Origin: Candidatus Babeliales bacterium
Lineage (GTDB): Bacteria > Babelota > Babeliae > Babelales > CAIQNR01
NCBI GenBank assembly: GCA_021735725.1
Contig: JAIPGS010000006.1
Location: forward strand, 1 to 18,401
DNA: 18,401 bases
Reading direction: 5' to 3'
Part shown: piece by piece, positions 7,463 through 13,543 of the stretch
Numbering within the stretch: position 1 is the stretch's first letter
Layout: every line of letters begins with the position of its first letter
Made by a program: the position numbers and the translations under genes
Notes under the pieces: generated by a model
The model's input: only the letters and a program-made list of their open reading frames with translations
Told to the model about the DNA's origin: nothing
Database searches by the model: none

Positions 7463-8053
7463 CCATCAAACCGCTATCAATGTTATTATTGTGAAAAATG
7501 TTTTGATCAGAAAGTACATTTAATCAATCATGAAAGAACTCATACTGGCGAAAAACCTTTTCAATGTGATACTTGTGGAAAATGTTTTGCTCAAAAAAGT
7601 AATTTAACAAAACATGAAAGAATTCATACTGGGGAAAAACCATATCAATGTGATACTTGTTCGAAATGTTTTGCCGAAACAAGTACTTTAAATAGTCATG
7701 AAAGAACTCATACTGGTGAAAAACCATATCAATGTGATTACTGTAGTAAATGTTTTTCTCAAATAGGTGCTTTAACAATTCACGTAAGAACCCATACTGG
7801 TGACAAGCCATTTAAATGTGAAACTTGCGGACAATCTTTTTCTGAAACAGGTACTTTAACAAAACATCATAGAACTCATACTCGTGAAAAACCATTTAAA
7901 TGTGAAACTTGCAGACAATGTTTTTCTCAAAAAAATAATTTAACAAAACATCATAGAACTCATACTGGTGAAAAACCATTTAAATGTGAAACTTGCGGAC
8001 AATCTTTTTCTCAAAAAGGTAATTTAACAAAACACATAAAAACTCATCAATAA
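7256..8053 (+). CDS. Secreted poly-C2H2 zinc-finger protein, 7 fingers (ZF6)
   Basis: 265 aa, last gene of the array, overlapping ZF5 by ATGAATAA. Signal peptide MNKITKYLLFTVSLFCSLSA, then FENNGAATEDCSIYS and ALWFTEEASELV, without the 11-residue insert. Its first finger, YQCYYCEKCFDQKVHLINH, matches ZF3, so it is the third-position counterpart in the second block. Fingers 3 and 4 are copied from ZF4 with no base difference over 139 bp. Fingers 5-7 start FKC and share LTKHHRTH or LTKHIKTH ends; two of them have Ser in place of the extra Cys. The protein ends right after the last finger (HIKTHQ), with no tail. Its stop lies inside the 3' end of the convergent dnaB, with a 7-bp overlap and no terminator between. 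Confidence 0.9.
   Translation: MNKITKYLLFTVSLFCSLSAFENNGAATEDCSIYSITNEEAALWFTEEASELVAPHEVTIAGLSIIANKPSNRYQCYYCEKCFDQKVHLINHERTHTGEKPFQCDTCGKCFAQKSNLTKHERIHTGEKPYQCDTCSKCFAETSTLNSHERTHTGEKPYQCDYCSKCFSQIGALTIHVRTHTGDKPFKCETCGQSFSETGTLTKHHRTHTREKPFKCETCRQCFSQKNNLTKHHRTHTGEKPFKCETCGQSFSQKGNLTKHIKTHQ
7665..7803 (+). repeat. 139-bp perfect direct repeat, ZF6 copy
   Basis: Second copy of the 6175-6313 stretch, 1,490 bp downstream and in the same finger register. The matches end abruptly on both sides, at TCGAAATG against GGACAATG on the left and at TGACAAG against TGAAAAA on the right. Confidence 0.85.
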
Positions 8054-9420
8054 GATTCGTGAGCTTCTTCGAATTTAGTTAATTCTCGTAAAAAGTTCAG
8101 ATTCACAACGCCAGTTGGACCATTTCTTTGTTTTCCAATAATAAGTTCTGACAAAGCTGGTTGTTCCGTGTCTGGATTATAAATAACATCACGATATAAA
8201 AACATAATAACATCTGCATCTTGTTCAATCGCCCCTGATTCACGGAGATCAGAAAGCATAGGACGTTTGTCCATGCGGCTATCAACAGCACGTGAAAGTT
8301 GAGATAATGCAATAATAGGAAGACCTAATTCTTTAGCAAGCGCTTTTAATGTTCGTGAAATTTCAGAAACTTCTTGATGCCTATTTTCATGACGCTTACT
8401 ACTATGAAGTAGCTGTAAATAATCAATAACTAACATACTAATATTTGACTGTGCTTTTAATTTGCGTGCTTTTGTTCGCAATGAAGTAAGGTCTAATCCT
8501 GCAGTATCGTCAATAAACATAGGCATTTGTGCAAGTCGTGCTGCAACATTGGTAAGTTCAACCCATTCATCTGAAGTGATAGTTGCATTCCTAATATTTT
8601 GATGAGCAATGCCTGATTCAGTGGAAAGCAAACGTAACGTTAATTGTTCGGCTCCCATTTCTAATGAAAATATTCCAACACCCGCACCATTACTTGCAGC
8701 ATTTGATGCTAAGTTTAAAGCAAGTGATGTTTTCCCCATAGAAGGACGAGCCGCTAAAATAATTAAATCACCCGGCTGAAACCCTGCAGTCATAGTATCA
8801 AGTGACCTAAACCCAGACGAAACCCCTGTTAAACCACCCGCATTACTTTTTATATCAGAAAGATGTTGAAATGTTTTTTTAAGCCAAATATTTAACTGAA
8901 CAAAATTTTGATCAGTTCGTTTATTTGCTATATTAAAAATTGTTCTTTCAGCGCCATCCAAAATAGTAGAAATATCATCTTGATCTTGGCTGTAACAACT
9001 TGTTACTATTGATGTTGCTGAATTAATCAATTCTCTTAAAACTGATTTTTCTTTAACAATTTTTGCATGTTGTTCAATAAGACCAACCGAAGGAATATCT
9101 TCCTGCAAAGAAAGTAAATACATTAATCCGCCAATGTCATCCAAAGCTCCCTTTTTTTCAAGTTCATTTTGAAGTGTTACAATATCAAGACGTTCCATTC
9201 GTTGAGCAATTTCAACAATAGCTCCATAAATTGTTACATGAGCCGGAATATAAAAATCTTGTGGTGTTAATATTTCAGAAATTCTTGCTAAGTTTTCATC
9301 ATTTAATAAAAGTGCACCCAGGACAGATTTCTCTGCCTCAACATGAGCTGGTAATTTTTTACCAATTACCTTTTCGGTTGAAAAATTATTTTTTGAATAA
9401 GTACGTTTTTCTGAGTGCAT
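8047..9420 (-). CDS. dnaB: Replicative DNA helicase DnaB
   Basis: Hexameric 5'-3' helicase that unwinds DNA at the replication fork and recruits primase. 457 aa, normal length. The N-terminal helical domain begins near residue 22 (KLPAHVEAEKSVLGALLLN), a typical DnaB opening. The RecA-like domain has Walker A ARPSMGKTS (224-232), the catalytic Glu in FSLEMG (E254), Walker B VIDYLQ (331-336), ALSQLSRAVDSR (371-382) and the DLRESGAIEQDADVIMFLYR signature (391-410). The arginine-finger region KQRNGPTG is at 430-437. There is no intein. The ATG at 9420 has AGGAA about 10 nt upstream. It lies 26 bp behind rplI, the usual bacterial pairing. Its 3' end overlaps ZF6 convergently by 7 bp. Confidence 0.97.
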   Translation of the reverse strand: MHSEKRTYSKNNFSTEKVIGKKLPAHVEAEKSVLGALLLNDENLARISEILTPQDFYIPAHVTIYGAIVEIAQRMERLDIVTLQNELEKKGALDDIGGLMYLLSLQEDIPSVGLIEQHAKIVKEKSVLRELINSATSIVTSCYSQDQDDISTILDGAERTIFNIANKRTDQNFVQLNIWLKKTFQHLSDIKSNAGGLTGVSSGFRSLDTMTAGFQPGDLIILAARPSMGKTSLALNLASNAASNGAGVGIFSLEMGAEQLTLRLLSTESGIAHQNIRNATITSDEWVELTNVAARLAQMPMFIDDTAGLDLTSLRTKARKLKAQSNISMLVIDYLQLLHSSKRHENRHQEVSEISRTLKALAKELGLPIIALSQLSRAVDSRMDKRPMLSDLRESGAIEQDADVIMFLYRDVIYNPDTEQPALSELIIGKQRNGPTGVVNLNFLRELTKFEEAHESY

Positions 9421-9446
9421 AGACGATAAATTCCTTTAATGCTTAT

Positions 9447-9902
9447 TTAGGCTTTGCTGTGTTCAGGAATTACTTTTAATTGTAAAATCGATTGTAATTT
9501 TGAAGTTAATTTTATAGTTACTCCAAAAGAACCTTTTTCTTTTATTGCTTTATCAAGTTTAATTTGGCTTTTTGAAACAGAAACTCCGGCAGTTGCTAAT
9601 AATTCTACAATTTCTGCTGGATTAACTGAAGCATACAGTTTTCCGTCATCATGCATTTTTCGTTTTAAAGTTAAAGATAAATCTTTAATTTTTTCAGCAA
9701 GCATCGACGTTTGTGTAGATATTACTTCTTTTCTATTATCAACTACTTTTGCACGAGATTCGTAAAATGATTCATTTTTTTTAGTAATTTTTACTGCAGC
9801 TTTACGAGGTAAAAGAAAATTATCTGCATACCCCTCTTTTACTTTCACTACTTCACCAGCAAGACCAACACCTTGAACATCTTTTAAAAGATACACTTTC
9901 AT
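9447..9902 (-). CDS. rplI: 50S ribosomal protein L9
   Basis: L9 is a two-domain, elongated protein of the large subunit that binds 23S rRNA near the L1 stalk. The 151-aa length is typical. The N-terminal domain has MKVYLLKDVQGVG and the family signature VKEGYADNFLLPRKAA (residues 21-36). A charged connecting helix follows, then a C-terminal domain from about residue 80 containing KLYASVNPAEIVELL. The start is well fixed: GAGGAG lies 5 nt upstream of the ATG at 9902. It heads the rplI-dnaB operon; rpsF and rpsR, often found just upstream, are absent here. A minus-strand TATACT at 9980-9985 could be the -10 box, but no good -35 is present, so I do not list it as a promoter. Confidence 0.97.
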   Translation of the reverse strand: MKVYLLKDVQGVGLAGEVVKVKEGYADNFLLPRKAAVKITKKNESFYESRAKVVDNRKEVISTQTSMLAEKIKDLSLTLKRKMHDDGKLYASVNPAEIVELLATAGVSVSKSQIKLDKAIKEKGSFGVTIKLTSKLQSILQLKVIPEHSKA

Positions 9903-10030
9903 AATTGCTCCTCATAATGATTATCATCCTCAAAAAAAATTAAGGAACTCATTTTATTTTAATTATTTTTATTAAAAATAGTATACGTTAAAAAAAAATA
10001 AAGAGGAAATTATGAAACACTTTATCCTCT

Positions 10031-10064
10031 AAAAAAAACCCAACGGAAAAATTTCCGTTGGGTT
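10031..10064 (-). terminator. Rho-independent terminator of the lnt operon
   Basis: The perfect 13-bp inverted repeat AACCCAACGGAAA / TTTCCGTTGGGTT (10037-10049 and 10052-10064) is followed, on the minus strand, by eight T residues (10031-10038). It lies 24 bp past the stop of the 56-aa gene and faces the right way for it and for lnt. Confidence 0.85.
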
Positions 10065-10088
10065 AGGGTATTCAAAAACTAAAATCTT

Positions 10089-10259
10089 TTATTTCCACCG
10101 CATTGGATTGAAATTTCTATTACTTGTTTGTTCTTCTTTATGAGATTGTTTTTTTACATTATGACGAGACGTGTTTTTATGCAAAACAGGCATAACAGCC
10201 ATTTGTTTTTTACCAAAAAGCTTAAATAGCATACCCAGTAAATTCTTTAATACATCCAT
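10089..10259 (-). CDS. Small basic protein of unknown function, 56 aa
   Basis: Not recognised. I start it at the ATG at 10259 (MDVLKNLLGMLFKLFGKK), because GGAGG stands exactly 8 nt upstream; an ATG at 10274 would place that site inside the coding sequence. The first 18 residues can form an amphipathic helix, which might sit on a membrane. The rest is basic and polar (KNTSRHNVKKQSHKEEQ), ending NFNPMRWK, and is probably disordered. It follows lnt by 72 bp, has its own possible promoter (10295-10324) and is closed by the strong terminator at 10031-10064; these signals together make it likely to be expressed. A role with Lnt is only a guess from position. Confidence 0.65.
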   Translation of the reverse strand: MDVLKNLLGMLFKLFGKKQMAVMPVLHKNTSRHNVKKQSHKEEQTSNRNFNPMRWK

Positions 10260-10294
10260 TTCTGATACCTCCATATCGTTCTAATGCTATTTTA

Positions 10295-10324
10295 AGTATA
10301 CTATTAGAAAATAAAAAAACACAA
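10295..10324 (-). promoter_or_regulatory. Possible promoter for the 56-aa gene
   Basis: On the minus strand, TTGTGT (10319-10324) and TATACT (10295-10300) are 18 bp apart, in the gap between lnt and the small gene. The -10 box has one mismatch to TATAAT. AT-richness makes chance matches common here. Confidence 0.4.
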
Positions 10325-10331
10325 GTATTTT

Positions 10332-11672
10332 CTATAAGAATTTATCCAAAGTTTTAAAAGGAGTAATCACATAGGCTGCATCGGATGCAATATAAGCTAA
10401 AATCTTTTTTTGCCTAAAACACGCAAATCTGGCACTATTCAACATTATTTTTGAATATCCTGATCCTTTAAAATAGGAATCATTCATCAAACAAATAAGC
10501 GGTATTTCTGAAGAAACACCAGTAAATAAGCTAAAAAAAAGTTCCGAACAGATAACGGGAATAAAAGAAAAAGAATCCAAATAGAGGGGGGTTTGATCGG
10601 ATTTTCCAGAATAAAACCTTTCTTTTTGGGTAAGAAAGAGACTGGAACATGAGTTGATAGATTGATAGAACCAAGGGATATGCTCAAAGAAAGGGACTAG
10701 ATGTTTTTTACTATAATATTCTATTATACGACATTGCCGTACCACAATAAAACTATTGAACAGTTTTCCTGGCTTTTTTGTATGAGAACCCATAATGAGA
10801 ATTTTATTCGCTTCAAGAACGTTTTCATTCCACATTTTAAGAGCATATGGATGATCTGACAATACAAAAGGAAAAGCCGATTCAGGAAATATAAAAATTG
10901 TAGCATCCTTATTATTATGAACTGCATTCATTAAACTCAAACACATTTCTTGTGCCATTTCGTAAGGATTATCCTTTTTTGGTAATGGTAATGCCACTAT
11001 GTGATGAAATATATTTTGAATATTTTTTTCATTTTTTATAATTGGTTCAGGAATTATAAAAAAAAATAAAGACATACCTATAATAAGACTACTTACTTTT
11101 TGAAAGTCCCTTTTTTTAAGAAATTCAGATAAAAGTATTTGAAATACTATAATAATTGATAACAAAACCCATGGCCCTACCCACCATATCGTACGTAAAC
11201 AATAAGGAATATGTACAAGAGGAATCAACGGGAATGCTAATGAATACCCTTCCCACGCTCCAAATACTATAAAAATTTTTGAATCTATAATCCAAAAATA
11301 TCCTAATGAAACAATAAACCACCCTATTCTTTTCTGCCATCTCTTCCATATATTCATTGTACATAATAAAAAAAACCATACCCCCGTATATAATCCACAA
11401 TACATAAAAAGAATAAATGGATAGATAATACGTAAAAACCCTACACCATAAAAAAAACTAACCCACCAAAATCCAAACATATGGATCATAAAAAAAAGAG
11501 TTCCCCCTACCCATCCTTGTAAAAACGCATATTTTGGAAAACAAGAGAGAGTATAAAAAAGTGGGACAAGAAAAAAAAAGGGGAGTATAAAAAAACATGA
11601 AGGAAAATAAAATGAAAAAGAAAAAAAAGAAACAAAAAGAAGGGGAACAATAATTCCCCTTACAAACATCAT
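10332..11672 (-). CDS. lnt: Apolipoprotein N-acyltransferase
   Basis: Lnt adds the third acyl chain to the N-terminal cysteine of lipoproteins in the inner membrane, the last step after Lgt and Lsp. The first 210 residues hold about six hydrophobic segments rich in Phe and Trp. From about 220 follows the periplasmic nitrilase domain with the Glu-Lys-Cys triad: E264 in FPESAFPF, K322 in YYSKKHLVPFFE, C375 in PVICSELFF. The later NDSYFKGSGYSKIMLNSARF matches the usual NDxWF region. At 446 aa it is somewhat short, and no hydrophobic segment is evident at the C-terminus after the nitrilase domain. The two possible starts (11672, 11669) have no clear ribosome-binding site, but the stop of the 34-aa Cys-rich ORF is only 6 bp upstream, which suggests translational coupling. 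Confidence 0.88.
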   Translation of the reverse strand: MMFVRGIIVPLLFVSFFSFSFYFPSCFFILPFFFLVPLFYTLSCFPKYAFLQGWVGGTLFFMIHMFGFWWVSFFYGVGFLRIIYPFILFMYCGLYTGVWFFLLCTMNIWKRWQKRIGWFIVSLGYFWIIDSKIFIVFGAWEGYSLAFPLIPLVHIPYCLRTIWWVGPWVLLSIIIVFQILLSEFLKKRDFQKVSSLIIGMSLFFFIIPEPIIKNEKNIQNIFHHIVALPLPKKDNPYEMAQEMCLSLMNAVHNNKDATIFIFPESAFPFVLSDHPYALKMWNENVLEANKILIMGSHTKKPGKLFNSFIVVRQCRIIEYYSKKHLVPFFEHIPWFYQSINSCSSLFLTQKERFYSGKSDQTPLYLDSFSFIPVICSELFFSLFTGVSSEIPLICLMNDSYFKGSGYSKIMLNSARFACFRQKKILAYIASDAAYVITPFKTLDKFL

Positions 11673-11678
11673 AATGAA

Positions 11679-11783
11679 TTAATTACAATCGCAATCATCG
11701 CATTCATCATCTACCCCTTCTCCCCCACATCCTTCACAAGTGCATTCATCTTCACAATCACAGTAATCACACCATACAATCAT
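11679..11783 (-). CDS. 34-aa acidic nine-cysteine microprotein upstream of lnt
   Basis: A short ORF read from the sequence: it starts MIVWCDYCDCEDECTCEGC (residues 1-19) and ends DDECDDCDCN. It has nine cysteines (5, 8, 10, 14, 16, 19, 28, 31, 33), thirteen Asp/Glu and no Lys or Arg. The C-x2-C-x-C unit occurs at both ends (CDYCDC, CDDCDC), with the reverse C-x-C-x2-C in the middle. There is no signal peptide. AAAGGAG lies 6 nt before the ATG, better than that of lnt, whose start is 6 bp past this stop. Known metallothioneins use similar CxC/CxxC spacing, so metal binding is a reasonable inference. It could also be only a leader peptide that couples lnt translation, perhaps sensing cysteine supply. 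No family recognised. Confidence 0.6.
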   Translation of the reverse strand: MIVWCDYCDCEDECTCEGCGGEGVDDECDDCDCN

Positions 11784-11823
11784 CACAGTCTCCTTTGTTA
11801 AAATGTACGATAATTTTTAATTG

Positions 11824-11852
11824 AATCTACTGATCTTAATTAAAAAAAACAA
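11824..11852 (-). promoter_or_regulatory. Possible promoter of the microprotein-lnt operon
   Basis: On the minus strand, TTGTTT (11847-11852) and TAGATT (11824-11829) are 17 bp apart, upstream of the 34-aa ORF. Both boxes are imperfect, and the -35 overlaps a T-run. The remainder of 11784-11994 shows only this site and the plus-strand promoter at 11929. Confidence 0.3.
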
Positions 11853-11928
11853 CCTTTTTCTATCTCAATTTCTTTTTTTTTACATCGTATTTTGATACGG
11901 TAAGCATAGGTTAAAGGTATTGAAGCTT

Positions 11929-11957
11929 TTGACTTTATGTTAATCCGTTTCTAAAAT
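11929..11957 (+). promoter_or_regulatory. Sigma70-like promoter of the 495-aa secreted protein gene
   Basis: TTGACT (11929-11934) and TAAAAT (11952-11957) are 17 bp apart. The predicted transcript starts near 11965, about 30 nt before the ATG at 11995, with AAAGGA in between. Confidence 0.6.
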
Positions 11958-11994
11958 GGTACTACTTACGCTTTTTATTACTTAAAGGAATTGA

Positions 11995-13482
11995 ATGACT
12001 CAATTATCAAAATTTTATTTTTTATTAACAAGTTTTATTCTTGTTATGAGTAATCATCATACATTGCAATCAGATGCTTCTGCAATGTCGCCTCTTTCAA
12101 TGGGGCCGGGAGGTCTTATTCCTCAGCCAACTGAAGAAGAAATGCGTTATATTATGGAAGAATTCCTCCCTAGTTTAAGTGAAGAAGAATTAAAAGAACT
12201 TGAAAAACTTGGCCAAGATATTATGGATACGGTTGAAAAAGAAGGAATTCCTTTATGGCAACCTCCTGTTCAAACAACTCCAAAACAATCTCCTGAAACA
12301 CCTGCCCAACCAATAAAAGAAGTTTTAAAAGAAAAACCTACAACTAAAAAAGCTGCTCCTACTGCTGCAAAAAAACGCCTTACTGATTTGATTACTATTA
12401 TTGATAGCATTCGCCAAAAAGCGTCATCAGATCAAGAACTTGAAGATAATTTTGCACATTTAGATAAAAAAATTAACTCACTTCTTTATTACCTTCATGT
12501 ACTTAATGATGATAAATTAGTTATGTATTTAATTGAGGCAGAGTTTGCTTCTTTAAATAGCCATTTACAAGATTTACGTTATGACCTTGAAACATTAGAT
12601 ATTGTTTTTATTGTTCCAAAACAAGAAATACATCAAACAAAAAAAGAAGAAGCTCTTTATGAAGATGCTCTTAAAAAAGCTCAAGATGTTTTAAAAACTA
12701 TTATACAACGATTTAACAAAGCATTTGACAATGAAAACATCATCATTGATATTGAAAAACTTCTTAAAAAATATGAACCCGAAGCACTTAAGATTAAAAA
12801 AGAATTAGATGCAGCAGAAAAAAAAGCTGAACAATTTATAAAAGGTTTACCAAAAACAAACGTAGGGGGCCCTAAAAGTGGAACTTCTGGCGGATATCCA
12901 GGAAGCGGTAATAGTCCTCGACCTACTGGTACAGCAGGAACAACTCCTCCGCGCGTAACACCAGGAAGCACAACCAGTAGAACACAAGAAAAACCTACAG
13001 CAGCGCCTTCAAAACCTGATACTAAAAAAGCAGAACCAAAAAAGACACCCCCAACTACAGGAAAAGTAACAATTGCTAGTTTAGAAGCCGATATTAAATA
13101 TAAACTTGATGAATTAGAAAACTATATAAGCCCTTTTTCCCAAACCCTTACTACTTTTATTAATACCTATAAATCAAATAAAACTGAAGACGCTACCTTA
13201 AAACCTCTTTTGCAACATGCTCATTTTAAAGCAAAACGTTTAAAAAAAGATGTTGAAGCATGGTCAGCTCTTATTGATAAAGGAGCAAAAGATTTTAAGA
13301 ATTTACAAAACAAAAAACTACCCATTACTCAAGTATGGAATAGCAAATTCACACAACCAAAATTAAAAAATCTCTACAATCAAATGGAAAACCTTGAAAA
13401 AAACAAAGTCCCACTGCAAGGGGAATTGAAAAATCTTTATACTCATCTTAAAAAGATCGAAGAAAAGATTTTAGAAATTTAA
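11995..13482 (+). CDS. Secreted helical protein with Pro/Gly/Thr-rich linker
   Basis: Not recognised. 495 aa; AAAGGA lies 5 nt before the ATG. Residues 4-19 (LSKFYFLLTSFILVMS) look like a signal peptide. After a short acidic helix (about 47-84, EEEMRYIMEEF and SEEELKELEKL) and a Pro/Lys linker (88-125), residues 126-285 are predicted helical, with heptad-like Leu/Ile spacing and many Lys/Glu. A low-complexity linker rich in Gly, Pro, Ser, Thr and Lys spans about 285-357, and a second helical domain of similar type fills 358-495. No cysteines are seen. The two helical halves may be related or may form an extended coiled-coil structure; that is inference. It stands alone between a promoter and a strong terminator. 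An exported or surface-associated structural protein or effector is plausible; no enzyme motif is visible. Confidence 0.75.
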   Translation: MTQLSKFYFLLTSFILVMSNHHTLQSDASAMSPLSMGPGGLIPQPTEEEMRYIMEEFLPSLSEEELKELEKLGQDIMDTVEKEGIPLWQPPVQTTPKQSPETPAQPIKEVLKEKPTTKKAAPTAAKKRLTDLITIIDSIRQKASSDQELEDNFAHLDKKINSLLYYLHVLNDDKLVMYLIEAEFASLNSHLQDLRYDLETLDIVFIVPKQEIHQTKKEEALYEDALKKAQDVLKTIIQRFNKAFDNENIIIDIEKLLKKYEPEALKIKKELDAAEKKAEQFIKGLPKTNVGGPKSGTSGGYPGSGNSPRPTGTAGTTPPRVTPGSTTSRTQEKPTAAPSKPDTKKAEPKKTPPTTGKVTIASLEADIKYKLDELENYISPFSQTLTTFINTYKSNKTEDATLKPLLQHAHFKAKRLKKDVEAWSALIDKGAKDFKNLQNKKLPITQVWNSKFTQPKLKNLYNQMENLEKNKVPLQGELKNLYTHLKKIEEKILEI

Positions 13483-13537
13483 AAAAGGTAAAAAAAAAGG
13501 ACTCCGTTTTCTAGAGTCCTTTTTTTTTACCTTTTTT
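13481..13537. terminator. Bidirectional terminator with perfect 24-bp arms
   Basis: The inverted repeat has arms at 13481-13504 and 13514-13537 with no mismatch and a 9-base loop (CGTTTTCTA). The core GGACTC/GAGTCC is flanked on both sides by A/T runs, so each strand gives a GC stem followed by a T-run. It separates the convergent 495-aa gene (stop at 13482) and the beta-barrel gene (stop at 13544) and would serve both. Confidence 0.9.
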
Positions 13538-13543
13538 TATCTT

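Noticed and set aside
2865..7811. Long minus-strand ORFs opposite the zinc-finger genes, with repeated HIDMVFHQYEFF-like units
   Set aside because: They are the complement of the repeated linker codons (EKPYQCD) and arise from the 84-bp periodicity. They have no ribosome-binding sites or independent signals.
2880..8046. CRISPR-like array because of regular repeats
   Set aside because: The repeat period is 84 bp throughout, codes for protein and varies within the units. There are no short conserved repeats with unrelated spacers and no cas genes.
2582..8053. Host (eukaryotic) contamination as the source of the zinc-finger genes
   Set aside because: The genes have no introns, start with bacterial signal peptides, have Shine-Dalgarno sites or 8-bp overlaps, follow a sigma70 promoter, and lie between ruvC and dnaB without a composition break.
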